Of a stretch of 64,000 nucleotides of DNA, positions 35,232-43,829 are shown piece by piece. Location of the stretch: assembly GCA_900770765.1 (NCBI GenBank), contig CAAGLK010000112.1, positions 1 to 64,000 on the forward strand, given 5' to 3'. The stretch's first letter is position 1, and every line of letters begins with the position of its first letter. The stretch comes from Helicobacteraceae bacterium (lineage in GTDB: Bacteria > Campylobacterota > Campylobacteria > Campylobacterales > Helicobacteraceae). The position numbers and the translations under genes were made by a program. A model generated the notes under the pieces. It searched no databases, was not told the DNA's origin, and was given only the letters and a program-made list of their open reading frames with translations.

Positions 35232-36007
35232 GTAATTTTAAAGGAAAAACATTAGTAATTAGCGGTGCGACAAGGGGGATTGGCAAGGCGATTTTATATC
35301 GCTTCGCAAAACAGGGCGTAAATATCGCCTTTACTTATAATAAAAATGAAGAGGAAGCACAAAAAATCATAGCCGATGTGGAATCTAAGTTTAATATTAA
35401 GGCTAAAGCGTATCCGCTAAATGTGCTAGAGCCTGAGACTTATAAGGATTTATTTACGCAAATTGATAGCGACTTTGATAGGGTGGATTTTTTTATAAGC
35501 AACGCAATTATTTATGGTAAAAGCGTGGTTGGGGGCTTCGCGCCTTTTATGCGGCTTAAGCCTAAGGGCTTAAATAATATTTACACTGCAACGGTGCTAG
35601 CCTTTGTCGTAGGCGCACAAGAAGCGGCAAAAAGGATGCAAAAAGTAGGCGGTGGAAGCATTATCTCACTAAGCTCAACGGGGAATTTAGTGTATATGCC
35701 AAATTACGCTGGGCATGGGAATTCTAAAAACGCAGTGGAAACTATGGTGAAATATGCGGCGATGGAGTTAGGTGAGTTTAATATCCGCGTAAATGCGGTA
35801 AGTGGTGGGCCAATTGACACTGATGCGCTTAAGGCGTTCCCAGATTATGCGGAGATTAAGGCGACCGTGGAAGCACAAAGTCCGCTAAATCGTATGGGTG
35901 CGCCAGAGGACATTGCTGGGGCGTGTTTATTTTTATGTGATAGCGATTCTAGTGCGTGGCTAACGGGACAGACAATCGTAATTGATGGTGGGACTAGCTT
36001 TAAATAA
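35228..36007 (+). CDS. SDR-family reductase, FabL-like active site
   Basis: The 259-residue protein has the SDR dinucleotide motif GATRGIG at 13-19 and a classical Rossmann layout. The active-site Tyr160 and Lys167 are separated by six residues (YAGHGNSK). This Y-x6-K spacing is that of enoyl-ACP reductases FabI/FabL, not the Y-x3-K of ordinary SDRs, while the classical GxxxGxG motif matches FabL rather than FabI. The C-terminal ITGQTIVIDGG-like end (WLTGQTIVIDGGTS) is normal. A fatty-acid role is therefore plausible; homologues are often labelled 7-alpha-hydroxysteroid dehydrogenase in databases. It overlaps dapA by four nt and pgsA by one. Confidence 0.85.
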   Translation: MSNFKGKTLVISGATRGIGKAILYRFAKQGVNIAFTYNKNEEEAQKIIADVESKFNIKAKAYPLNVLEPETYKDLFTQIDSDFDRVDFFISNAIIYGKSVVGGFAPFMRLKPKGLNNIYTATVLAFVVGAQEAAKRMQKVGGGSIISLSSTGNLVYMPNYAGHGNSKNAVETMVKYAAMELGEFNIRVNAVSGGPIDTDALKAFPDYAEIKATVEAQSPLNRMGAPEDIAGACLFLCDSDSSAWLTGQTIVIDGGTSFK

Positions 36008-36552
36008 TGCAAAAATTACCTAATATTTTAACAATAGCTAGAATCTTTTTTAGCTTTTTATTGCTTATTTTTATGCTTTATGGCTTTGCGATTCTACAAT
36101 TTTTAAATCCGCAAATCCACTTTAGCTGGGTGAATTACTTCTCTTGCCTTATATTTTGCCTTGCATCGGCTACTGATTTTTTTGATGGCTTTATCGCTAG
36201 GAATTTTGGGGCGAAAAGTGCCTTTGGTGAGATATTTGACCCACTAGCTGATAAGCTCTTAATGCTAGGCGCACTTCTTGGGCTGCTTGTGCTTGGGAGG
36301 GCGGATATTTGGGCTGTGTTTTTGATTTTAAGCCGAGAGTTTTTTATCACAGGCTTAAGGGTCGTGGCGGCAAGTCGTGGGATAAGTGTGGCGGCAAATA
36401 ATTTAGGTAAATACAAAACAGGACTGCAAATTACGGCTATTGCCTTTTTATTAATGGATTATTCCTTCGCTCCTTTTGTGCTGTGGCTAGCAGTGGCTTT
36501 AACGCTGTATTCTGGGCTAGATTATGTTAGGTCTTATATAAAAAGTAGGTAG
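36007..36552 (+). CDS. pgsA: CDP-diacylglycerol-glycerol-3-phosphate 3-phosphatidyltransferase PgsA
   Basis: PgsA makes phosphatidylglycerol phosphate at the inner membrane. The 181-residue protein has the CDP-alcohol phosphotransferase motif Dx2DGx2ARx8Gx3Dx3D: ATDFFDGFIARN followed by FGEIFDPLADKLL, with all four Asp present (about residues 56-82). At least four hydrophobic segments flank it. Its start overlaps the stop of the SDR gene by one base. The pairing with a probable fatty-acid reductase makes a small lipid-synthesis unit. Confidence 0.94.
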   Translation: MQKLPNILTIARIFFSFLLLIFMLYGFAILQFLNPQIHFSWVNYFSCLIFCLASATDFFDGFIARNFGAKSAFGEIFDPLADKLLMLGALLGLLVLGRADIWAVFLILSREFFITGLRVVAASRGISVAANNLGKYKTGLQITAIAFLLMDYSFAPFVLWLAVALTLYSGLDYVRSYIKSR

Positions 36553-36600
36553 TTTTGCGAGTGTTGTTGCAAAATGTGGAATCGTAAAATGGAGTCTTAA

Positions 36601-36684
36601 ATGATAGATTATGCAAAATATGAAAATATGAGTAAAAAAGAGCTTTTAAAAGCGTTAAAAGAGATTAAAAAATGCCAAAACTAG
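36601..36684 (+). CDS. 27-residue charged peptide ORF
   Basis: ATG 36601 is preceded by TGGAGTC, a good ribosome-binding site. The predicted peptide has 27 residues, rich in Lys and Glu, with a short helix MSKKELLKALKEIKK. Its end overlaps the start of the next ORF by 13 nt in another frame, suggesting translational coupling. Function unknown; too short for family recognition. Confidence 0.45.
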   Translation: MIDYAKYENMSKKELLKALKEIKKCQN

Positions 36685-36908
36685 ACGAAGCAAAAGAAAA
36701 TTTAGCAATGTTGAAATTGTGGATTGGAATTGTTATTGGTGTATTTACCGCAATTGTTGGTTGGACGCTAAATAAATTTAAAATTGATGAAAACATTTTG
36801 ATAATTTTAGCTTTATTGGTGTTGATTATTTTGTTAATTACATTTGCCTTTTGTGTAAGAAAAATCAATAAAATAATTAAAGAAATTGGGGAAATGCCAA
36901 AGGAGTAA
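36672..36908 (+). CDS. 78-residue two-helix membrane protein
   Basis: The protein begins with a soluble helix (PKLDEAKENLAMLKLW), then two membrane segments (WIGIVIGVFTAIVGWTL and ILIILALLVLIILLITFAF) and a charged tail (RKINKIIKEIGEMPKE). There is no clear ribosome-binding site of its own; its start lies inside the upstream 27-residue ORF, so it likely depends on coupled translation. Proteins of this shape recur in many bacteria without a known role. It lies between pgsA and rseP. Confidence 0.65.
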   Translation: MPKLDEAKENLAMLKLWIGIVIGVFTAIVGWTLNKFKIDENILIILALLVLIILLITFAFCVRKINKIIKEIGEMPKE

Positions 36909-36910
36909 AA

Positions 36911-36994
36911 ATGCTAGAGTATTTATTTTTAGCGGTTGTGTTTATAGGATTTTTGAGTTTTGCAATTGGGGCGATTATTACTACAAATGCTTAA
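36911..36994 (+). CDS. 27-residue single-span membrane peptide
   Basis: ATG 36911 follows AAAGGAG closely, a strong ribosome-binding site. The peptide (MLEYLFLAVVFIGFLSFAIG, then seven more residues) is one hydrophobic helix. Two nt separate it from the upstream 78-residue gene and 24 nt from rseP. Function unknown. Confidence 0.5.
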   Translation: MLEYLFLAVVFIGFLSFAIGAIITTNA

Positions 36995-37018
36995 AGCAAT
37001 GCAAATTAAAGGTAAAAA

Positions 37019-38089
37019 ATGGGATTTATAGGGTCTATTTTAGTTCTTTCTTTTTTAGTGTTTTTTCATGAGTTAGGGCATTTTTTGGCGGCGAAACTTT
37101 TTGGCGTCCGCGTTGATGCCTTTAGCATAGGCTTTGGCAAAACTAAGCTGTTTAAGAAAAAAATCGGCGAGACGGAGTATTCTCTGCGACCGATTCCACT
37201 TGGGGGGTTTGTGAGTTTAAAAGGGCAGAGTGATAGCGACCCGAAATTAAGAAACACAGATAAAGATAGCATTTATGGAATCGCTAGGTGGAAGCGGCTT
37301 GTGATTTTAGCGGCTGGGTCTGTTTTTAATATCCTTTTAGCGTTTTTGCTTTTTAGTGCGGCGTTTGGGCTTGGTAGAAGCGAGTTAGCGCCTGTGGTTG
37401 GAAGCGTAGCGGAGGGCAGTGCGGCGGCAAAGAGTGGAATCTTAAAGGGTGATGAGATTATTAAAATTGATAATAAGACTATAAAAAGCTGGGATTCTTT
37501 AAGTAAGGCTGTGGCGGAATCTAGCGGAAGTTTAAGCATAGAGATTCTGCGAGGTGGCGAGATTGTGGCTAAGAATATCACGCCAGAGATTGGGAATGGC
37601 AAAAATATTTTTGGCGAGGAAATTAAGCGGCCACTTTTAGGGATTAGCGCAAGTGGTGAGAGTAGGATTGTTTCTTATAATTTTATAGATTCCGTGATTT
37701 TGGGAGCTAAAGAGACGCTAGAATCTAGCAAATTAATTTTACAAAGCATAGAAAAGCTAATTTTTGGCGTAGTGCCACTTAGTGAAATAGGCGGTGTGGT
37801 AAGCATTGTAAGCATTACGGCAAAGGCTAGTGAGCTAGGGATTGTCGTGCTTTTTACTTTTAGTGCGTTAATTTCAGTAAATCTTGGAATCTTAAATTTA
37901 CTGCCGATTCCAGCTTTAGATGGAGGGCATATAATTTTTACACTTTATGAGATGATTTTTAAAAAAGCACCAAGTGAGAGTGCTATGTATAGGCTAACGC
38001 TGCTTGGCTGGGGGATTTTACTAGCACTTATGTGTTTAGGGCTGTATAATGATATTTTAAGAATCTTAAATGGTTCAATGCCTTTTTAA
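37019..38089 (+). CDS. rseP: Site-2 intramembrane metalloprotease RseP
   Basis: RseP cuts transmembrane segments of anti-sigma factors or signal peptides. The 356-residue protein has the zinc motif HELGH at 17-21 in the first membrane helix, a PDZ domain at ~120-190 (VGSVAEGSAAAKSGILKGDEIIKID-type, here split as AAAKSGILKGDEII) and the second catalytic motif LPIPALDGGHI near residue 298 with the metal-ligand Asp. Only one PDZ domain is evident. No anti-sigma factor is encoded nearby, so the substrate is open. yggS-like follows after nine nt. Confidence 0.93.
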   Translation: MGFIGSILVLSFLVFFHELGHFLAAKLFGVRVDAFSIGFGKTKLFKKKIGETEYSLRPIPLGGFVSLKGQSDSDPKLRNTDKDSIYGIARWKRLVILAAGSVFNILLAFLLFSAAFGLGRSELAPVVGSVAEGSAAAKSGILKGDEIIKIDNKTIKSWDSLSKAVAESSGSLSIEILRGGEIVAKNITPEIGNGKNIFGEEIKRPLLGISASGESRIVSYNFIDSVILGAKETLESSKLILQSIEKLIFGVVPLSEIGGVVSIVSITAKASELGIVVLFTFSALISVNLGILNLLPIPALDGGHIIFTLYEMIFKKAPSESAMYRLTLLGWGILLALMCLGLYNDILRILNGSMPF

Positions 38090-38098
38090 AGGGGAGAA

Positions 38099-38758
38099 AT
38101 GCTAGATAAAAATTTATTAGAAGCAATTGAGAGAATTGAAAAAGCAAGAATCGCAACAGACCGCCACCGCATAGTGCAAATCGTAGCGGTTAGTAAATAT
38201 TCTAGTGCAAATGAAATTGCAGAGCTTTATAAATGCGGGCAAAGGGCATTTGGCGAAAATAAAGTGCAAGACTTAAGCAAAAAGGCGGAATCCTTAAGCG
38301 ATTTACCGCTAGAGTGGCATTTTATCGGCAGTTTGCAGAGTAATAAAATTAACGCACTTTTAAAGTTAAATCCTTATTTGTTGCAAAGTTTGCACTCGCT
38401 TTCTATAGCGCAATCTTTACAGGAAAAACTGCAAAAAGAGGGCAGAATCTTAAATGCGCTTTTGCAAGTAAATAGTGCTAAAGAAGCGAGTAAAAGCGGA
38501 TTCTTACCAGAAGAGGCGTTGGAATCTTATATAAAAATTAGCGAAACTTGCCCGAATCTAAAATTACAAGGCTTAATGAGTATAGGCGCACATTGTGATG
38601 ATAAAAAAATTATTCAAAAAAGTTTTGAAATTACACAAAAACTCTATGAAAAGATTCCACAAGCTAGCATTTTAAGTATGGGAATGAGCGGAGATTTTGA
38701 GCTTGCTATTAAATGCGGAAGTAATTTAGTGAGACTTGGAAGTATTTTATTTAAGTAA
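38099..38758 (+). CDS. PLP homeostasis protein, YggS/PLPBP family
   Basis: This family binds pyridoxal 5'-phosphate and balances B6 vitamers and amino-acid pools. The 219-residue TIM-barrel protein has the PLP Lys33 in IVAVSKYSSANEI, the FGENKVQDL and WHFIGSLQSNKIN blocks, and the C-terminal SMGMSGDFELAIKCGSNLVRLGS phosphate-binding region, all at expected positions. GGGGAG is six nt upstream of the ATG. It is the last gene of the pyrD-to-yggS plus-strand run. Confidence 0.92.
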   Translation: MLDKNLLEAIERIEKARIATDRHRIVQIVAVSKYSSANEIAELYKCGQRAFGENKVQDLSKKAESLSDLPLEWHFIGSLQSNKINALLKLNPYLLQSLHSLSIAQSLQEKLQKEGRILNALLQVNSAKEASKSGFLPEEALESYIKISETCPNLKLQGLMSIGAHCDDKKIIQKSFEITQKLYEKIPQASILSMGMSGDFELAIKCGSNLVRLGSILFK

Positions 38759-38821
38759 AAGGCGATTTTAGTTGGAATCCTAAATTAAATATAGCTTAAA
38801 ATAAGAATCTTAATTATTTTA

Positions 38822-38834
38822 AATAATAATTATT
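38822..38834. promoter_or_regulatory. Fur-box-like palindrome before dps
   Basis: AATAAT-A-ATTATT, a perfect 6-1-6 inverted repeat equal to the core of the H. pylori iron-Fur consensus TAATAATnATTATTA. It sits 21 nt upstream of a TATAAT, over the -35 region, which is a repressor position. Confidence 0.65.
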
Positions 38835-38854
38835 TTCCTTTAAGTATATAAAGC

Positions 38855-38860
38855 TATAAT
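38855..38860 (+). promoter_or_regulatory. Putative -10 box of dps
   Basis: TATAAT preceded by GC, 26 nt before the dps start codon. Confidence 0.6.
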
Positions 38861-38885
38861 TTCGCAAATTTTTTAAGGAGTAAAT

Positions 38886-39323
38886 ATGAGTAAAGTTATT
38901 CAAAGTTTAAAGCAAATTCAAGCAGATTGCGCGGTGTTTTACATTAAATTACACAATTATCATTGGAACATAAAAGGTGCTGATTTTCACCCTGTGCATT
39001 CTGCATTAGAGGAAATGTATGATGGAGTTGCTGATGTTATGGACGAGGTAGCTGAGAGGGTTTTACAACTCGGCGATAAACCTTATGTAACACTTAAAGA
39101 TATGCTAAGTGTTAGCAAAATTGCAGAAGATAGTAACACTTGCTTTGATTCTAAAACAATTTTAAAAATAGTTTTAGCAGATTATGAATATTTCTTAAAA
39201 GCATTTAAAGAGCTATCAGACCTTGCTGGCGATGAAAACGATAAAGGCACTACTGCATTAGCTGATGAAAAAGTAGTAGGCTATGAAAAGGCTATTTGGA
39301 TGCTAAAAGCACAGCTTGCTTAA
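38886..39323 (+). CDS. Dps-family ferritin-like DNA-protection protein (NapA type)
   Basis: Dps proteins form 12-mers that oxidise and store iron and protect against peroxide; H. pylori NapA also activates neutrophils. The 145-residue protein aligns along its length with NapA as I remember it: KLHNYHWNIKGADFHPVH, then DVMDEVAERVLQLG. Ferroxidase ligands His26, His38, Asp53 and Glu57 are in place. The C-terminal IWMLKAQLA is also NapA-like. There is an internal Cys15 and Cys88. AAGGAG precedes the ATG; a Fur-like operator and a strong terminator frame it as a single-gene unit. Confidence 0.94.
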   Translation: MSKVIQSLKQIQADCAVFYIKLHNYHWNIKGADFHPVHSALEEMYDGVADVMDEVAERVLQLGDKPYVTLKDMLSVSKIAEDSNTCFDSKTILKIVLADYEYFLKAFKELSDLAGDENDKGTTALADEKVVGYEKAIWMLKAQLA

Positions 39324-39336
39324 TCTTACTTTCTTT

Positions 39337-39365
39337 AGGATTCCACCTTTGGAATCCTCTTTTTA
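39337..39365 (+). terminator. Intrinsic terminator after dps
   Basis: Perfect 8-bp stem AGGATTCC (39337-39344) with GGAATCCT (39351-39358), six-nt loop, then CTTTTT. Confidence 0.85.
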
Positions 39366-39422
39366 GATTCTAATAAACTTTTTAAAGTAAAATTCGCCTT
39401 ATTTTTTTTGCAAAGGCATTTT

Positions 39423-40625
39423 ATGGCGATTTCATTTAATTTTTATGCAACCTTACTTTGTATGATTTTTGTCCTACTCATTGGGCGATTTATTATTAAA
39501 AGAAGTAAATTTTTACAAGATTATAATATTCCAGAGCCTGTTGTTGGTGGGATTATCGTGGCGATTTTTATATTTTTACTTTATCAATATGGCGGAGTGG
39601 AGCTTAAATTTGATAGCTCACTAAAGGACCCTTTAATGCTTGCGTTTTTTACAAGTATCGGCTTAAGTGCGGATTTTGCCTCGCTTAAAAAAGGTGGGAA
39701 ATTACTCTTTGGATTCTTAATTTTAGTTTCTTTGCTTTTAGTTTTGCAAAATTTAGTCGGCATTGGCGTAGCTTCACTTTTAGGCGTAGAGCCGCTAATT
39801 GGCTTACTTGGCGGCTCTATTACGATGAGTGGCGGACATGGCACAGGTGCTGCGTGGGCAGATGTATTTAAGGCTGCTCCTTATAGCTTTACTCCAGCAC
39901 TAGAAGTAGCGATGGCTTGTGCTACATTTGGGCTTGTAATGGGTGGAATTATAGGTGGTCCTGTAGCACATTATCTAGTGGCAAAATATAAGCTAAAACT
40001 ACCAGAAAATAAAGAAGATGATATTGACACAGGCTTTGAAAAACCACAAAAAGAGCAACTAACAACTGCAACTTCTTTTGTGGAATCCTTAGCCTTAATT
40101 GTTATTGCATTGTTTATCGGCACTGAAATTTCTAATCTTTTAAAAGGCACCGGCTTTACGCTGCCTACTTTTGTGTGGTGTTTATTTGTGGGAGTGCTTT
40201 TAAGAAATATTTTACAAGGGAGTAAAATTTATAAGGTTTTTGATAGAGAGGTGTCTGTTATAGGAAATGTTAGCTTATCTCTATTTTTAGCCTTTGCTTT
40301 AATGACAATTAGCCTTTGGCAGCTTGTTTCTTTAGCGCTTCCTATGGTTATTATTTTACTTTGTCAAATTGTAATTATGGTGCTTTTTGCTATTTTTGTA
40401 ACTTTTAGATTCTGCGGAAAAGATTATGATGCAGCGGTGCTTGCCGCTGGGCATTGCGGATTTGGCTTAGGAGCAACACCAACTGCTATGGTAAATATGC
40501 AAACTGTTACTCAGCATTATGGACCAAGCCATATGGCATTTATTGTCGTGCCTTTAGTAGGAGCGTTTTTTATAGATTTAATTAACGCACTTGTAATAAG
40601 CGGAATCTTAAAAGTGTTTTTTTAA
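39423..40625 (+). CDS. gltS: Sodium/glutamate symporter GltS
   Basis: GltS imports glutamate with sodium. The 400-residue protein has about ten to eleven membrane segments. Family landmarks are YNIPEPVVGGIIVAI near residue 33, the reentrant-loop motif GGSITMSGGHGTGAAWA near 133 and the second-half equivalent AAGHCGFGLGATPTAMVNM near 340. Both are Gly-rich loops expected to line the substrate path. ATG 39423 is preferred over an upstream in-frame TTG since AAAGG is well spaced before it. The gene converges with upp. Confidence 0.94.
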   Translation: MAISFNFYATLLCMIFVLLIGRFIIKRSKFLQDYNIPEPVVGGIIVAIFIFLLYQYGGVELKFDSSLKDPLMLAFFTSIGLSADFASLKKGGKLLFGFLILVSLLLVLQNLVGIGVASLLGVEPLIGLLGGSITMSGGHGTGAAWADVFKAAPYSFTPALEVAMACATFGLVMGGIIGGPVAHYLVAKYKLKLPENKEDDIDTGFEKPQKEQLTTATSFVESLALIVIALFIGTEISNLLKGTGFTLPTFVWCLFVGVLLRNILQGSKIYKVFDREVSVIGNVSLSLFLAFALMTISLWQLVSLALPMVIILLCQIVIMVLFAIFVTFRFCGKDYDAAVLAAGHCGFGLGATPTAMVNMQTVTQHYGPSHMAFIVVPLVGAFFIDLINALVISGILKVFF

Positions 40626-40639
40626 ATAAATTATAAAAC

Positions 40640-41266
40640 CTACATCGTATTAAACACCCTATCTCCAGCGTCGCCTAGACCTGGGATAATGTAGCCTTTA
40701 TCATTTAGCCCCTCATCAATTGCAGCGGTATAGACTTCAATGTCTGGGTAAATCTCGCTAAAGCTCTTTAAACCCTCTGGTGATGAGAGGATTGATATAA
40801 ACTTTATATTTTTTACGCCCTTTTCTTTTAGGAATCTTACCGCATCAATCGCCGTGCCACCTGTCGCAAACATAGGGTCAATTATAATCGCCACCCTCTC
40901 TTTATAATCTTGTGGTAGCTTTGCATAATAAAATTCCGCCTTTAGCGTAGCTTCATTTCGCTGGAATCCCAAAAACCCAACCGCCGCATCAGGAATTAGG
41001 TCAAACACGCTATTTAGCATACCAAGAGCCGCTCTCAAAATTGGGCAAATCATCACCTTATCACTTAGCCTTTTTGCACTCATTTTAGCTATTGGCGTCT
41101 CAATCTCAATAGGGCATAACTTCAAATCCCTAGTCGCTTCAAATATCATTAAATAGGTGATTTCATTAATCAACACCCTAAAATGAAATGGCGGCGTGTT
41201 TTTATCACGCAAAAATGCGAGTTTATGCGCAATTAATGGATGTGAAATTAGCTTTACATTTTTCAT
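40640..41266 (-). CDS. upp: Uracil phosphoribosyltransferase
   Basis: Upp makes UMP from uracil and PRPP in salvage. The 208-residue protein shows ISHPLIAHKLAFLRD at the start, ICPILRAALGM, the PRPP-binding signature IIDPMFATGGTAIDAV near residues 130-145 and the uracil-binding YIIPGLGDAGDR at the end. Its start directly follows the gatB stop, with no intergenic base. Together with pyrD at 31.8 kb both de novo and salvage pyrimidine routes are represented. Confidence 0.96.
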   Translation of the reverse strand: MKNVKLISHPLIAHKLAFLRDKNTPPFHFRVLINEITYLMIFEATRDLKLCPIEIETPIAKMSAKRLSDKVMICPILRAALGMLNSVFDLIPDAAVGFLGFQRNEATLKAEFYYAKLPQDYKERVAIIIDPMFATGGTAIDAVRFLKEKGVKNIKFISILSSPEGLKSFSEIYPDIEVYTAAIDEGLNDKGYIIPGLGDAGDRVFNTM

Positions 41267-42694
41267 TTACCCAAGCCTTTCTTTTAATAGCTCATTTACT
41301 CTAGCGGGATTTGCACCTTTAGAATTTTTCATAACCTGCCCTACAAAAAAGCCAAATAATTTATCTTTCCCGCTTTTATACTCAGCCACTTTATCGGCAT
41401 TTGCGGCTAGAATCGCATCAATTGCGGCTAGAATCGCATCATCATCATTAACTTGCTCTAAGCCTAATTTTGAAATTAGAAAATCCACATCGCCGCCCTT
41501 TTCTTGCACTAAAATATCTAAAATCTCTTTAGCGCTTTTGCCGCTTATTTTACCCTTTTCTATGCGTTTTACAAGCACAGCTAGAATCTCACTAGAAATT
41601 CCACAATTTGCTAAGTTATTCTCGCCTTTCAATCGCCCTAAAAGCTCGGTAGTTAGCCAAGTTACCGCCCCCTTTGCACTCGCACCTAGCTCCACCATTT
41701 TTTCAAAGTATAAAGCCATCTCAAGCTCACTTGTTAAAACCGCCGCATCGGCTTCTTTAATGCCAAATTCGCTTACATATCTAGCCCTTTTTTCATCTGG
41801 CATTTCTGGGATTCTTTGCCCTTCTTGCATTAAATTCTCATCAATAAACACAGGCAACAAATCAGGGTCTGGGAAGTAGCGATAATCCGCGCTCTCCTCC
41901 TTACCACGCATTGAGCGTGTAACGCCCTTTGTAGTATCAAAAAGCCTTGTTTCTTGCACGACCTCATCATTATATTTCCCACACTCCCACGCGTCAATTT
42001 GCCGCTCAACCTCGTATTCAATAGCCTTTGCGATAAACTTAAAAGAATTTAAGTTTTTAATCTCAACCCTTGTATATAGCTTAGAATCCCCTTGTGGGCG
42101 GATGCTAACATTTGCATCACAGCGGAAACTTCCCTCTTGCATATTTGCATCACTTATTCCTAAAAACCTTACGATTGAATGCAGTTTTTTAAGATATGCA
42201 ATAGCCTCATCGCTACTTCGCATATCAGGCTCACTTACGATTTCTAAAAGTGGAGTGCAAGCGCGATTCAAATCCACTTTAGAATACTCGCCCTCGTGGA
42301 TATTTTTCCCCGCATCCTCTTCTAAATGCGCGCGTGTTACGCCGATTTTACGACTATTATCGCCTATTTGTATTTCAATCTCACCACGCCCCACAATTGG
42401 AATCTCAAATTGACTTATTTGATACGCCTTAGGTAAATCTGGGTAAAAGTAGTTTTTTCTCGCAAAAATTGAATTTTGATTAATCTCCGCATTTATCGCA
42501 GTAGCAAAGCTTATCGCCTTTTTTACCGCTTCTTTATTTAGCGAAGGCAGCGCACCTGGAAGCCCTAAGCAAGTAGGGCAGACATTTTTATTAGGCTCCT
42601 CGCCAAAGCTAGTCGCACAAGAGCAGAAAATTTTAGTTTTAGTATTTAGCTGGACATGAACTTCTAAGCCGATAATTGTTTCAAAAGCACTCAT
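41267..42694 (-). CDS. gatB: Aspartyl/glutamyl-tRNA amidotransferase subunit B
   Basis: GatB is the kinase-like and tRNA-binding subunit of GatCAB, which amidates Glu-tRNA(Gln) and Asp-tRNA(Asn). The 475-residue protein has IIGLEVHVQLNTKTKIFCSC, the zinc Cys pairs (CSCATSFG with NVCPTCLGLPGALP), the RKNYFYPDLPKAYQISQ core, and the RVEIKNLNSFKFI block. The C-terminal YqeY-like tail (GQVMKNSKGANPARVNELL) is present. gatA and gatC are not nearby. It likely forms an operon with upp. Confidence 0.96.
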   Translation of the reverse strand: MSAFETIIGLEVHVQLNTKTKIFCSCATSFGEEPNKNVCPTCLGLPGALPSLNKEAVKKAISFATAINAEINQNSIFARKNYFYPDLPKAYQISQFEIPIVGRGEIEIQIGDNSRKIGVTRAHLEEDAGKNIHEGEYSKVDLNRACTPLLEIVSEPDMRSSDEAIAYLKKLHSIVRFLGISDANMQEGSFRCDANVSIRPQGDSKLYTRVEIKNLNSFKFIAKAIEYEVERQIDAWECGKYNDEVVQETRLFDTTKGVTRSMRGKEESADYRYFPDPDLLPVFIDENLMQEGQRIPEMPDEKRARYVSEFGIKEADAAVLTSELEMALYFEKMVELGASAKGAVTWLTTELLGRLKGENNLANCGISSEILAVLVKRIEKGKISGKSAKEILDILVQEKGGDVDFLISKLGLEQVNDDDAILAAIDAILAANADKVAEYKSGKDKLFGFFVGQVMKNSKGANPARVNELLKERLG

Positions 42695-42756
42695 AAAAAA
42701 CCTTTATAAAATGTGAAAAATGCAAGATTCTAGCGAAAATTTATTTAAAAGCCCTT

Positions 42757-43827
42757 TTAATTTGCCCTTTTTCTGCGTTCATCATTAATTTGCTGAACTT
42801 TGACAAACACCGCCACAGCCGCTTCATAAAGAGTGTGTGGAATCTCTTGGTCTAAATCCACATCTTTATATAACGCCCTTGCAAAAGGCGGATTTTCTAT
42901 AATTGGAATATCATGTTCTTTTGCAATATCCTTAATGCGTTGTGCTACTAAATCTACGCCTTTAGCTAACACTCTAGGCGCTCTCTCACGCATAGAGTCA
43001 AATCGCAATGCAACCGCATAATGCGTAGGGTTAGTTACTACAACATCGGCTTGTGGGATATTTTGCATCATTCGTTTTCTTGCTGCTTGGAACATTAAAG
43101 AGCGAATCTTGCCCTTAACTTGCTGGTCGCCTTCTTGATTTTTAAACTCATCTTTTACTTCTTGCTTACTCATTTTTAAGCTTTTATAATATTGATATCG
43201 CTTAATCAAATAATCCACACTTGCCATTACTAAAAAAAATGCCAATAAGATTCCAATTAAAATTAACGCCTTATCCCTAAACCACAGCATCTGGTCGCCT
43301 AGATTAAATAAAGCGACATTTGTAAGCTCGTGTATAAAGCCTAAAAAAACAAAAAACGCAATCACAAAAGCGGTCATAACCTTAAATGTTATTAAGAATC
43401 CATCTAATAACTTTTTAAGCGAAATTAAATTTTTAAGCCCTGAGATAAAATTTAACTTTTGCAATTTTGGCTGTATTGCCTTTGTGGTTAGTAAAAACCC
43501 GCTTTGTGCGATATTTGCGATAATTCCTACAAGCATTAATGCGCCAAAAATAGGTGCGACTAAATATAGAATCTTAAACACAAGCCCTAGAGTAATAGAC
43601 ATAGCCTCCGCTCTTGTAAATTCCCTAGAAAAATCTTGATAAATCTGGCTAAAGATTCCACCTAATCCCTCCACCCAAAAACTAAAAAGAAAAAATACAA
43701 GTGCGAGTCCCACCACAAGCCCTAAAAACGCATTTACATCGGGGCTTTTTAATACATTTCCCTCCTCTCTTGCCTTTTGAATCTTACGGGGCGTGGCTTC
43801 TTCTGTCTTTTCTTGTTCGTCTGCCAT
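42757..43827 (-). CDS. flhB: Flagellar export switch protein FlhB
   Basis: FlhB is part of the flagellar type III export gate and sets the change from hook to filament substrates. The 356-residue protein opens with the family motif EKTEEATPRKIQKAREEGNV, has four membrane segments (about 33-50, 90-110, 150-170, 188-206) and carries the autocleavage site NPTH at 266-269 followed by YAVALRFD. It is two nt downstream of mobA. As in other Campylobacterota, flhB stands apart from the remaining flagellar genes, which here begin 2 kb away at fliY. Confidence 0.96.
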   Translation of the reverse strand: MADEQEKTEEATPRKIQKAREEGNVLKSPDVNAFLGLVVGLALVFFLFSFWVEGLGGIFSQIYQDFSREFTRAEAMSITLGLVFKILYLVAPIFGALMLVGIIANIAQSGFLLTTKAIQPKLQKLNFISGLKNLISLKKLLDGFLITFKVMTAFVIAFFVFLGFIHELTNVALFNLGDQMLWFRDKALILIGILLAFFLVMASVDYLIKRYQYYKSLKMSKQEVKDEFKNQEGDQQVKGKIRSLMFQAARKRMMQNIPQADVVVTNPTHYAVALRFDSMRERAPRVLAKGVDLVAQRIKDIAKEHDIPIIENPPFARALYKDVDLDQEIPHTLYEAAVAVFVKVQQINDERRKRAN

Positions 43828-43829
43828 TC

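Noticed and set aside
39401..39422. T8 run and upstream TTG as the gltS start
   Set aside because: The ATG at 39423 has a well-spaced AAAGG and begins the first membrane segment directly; the TTG would add five residues and has no ribosome-binding site.
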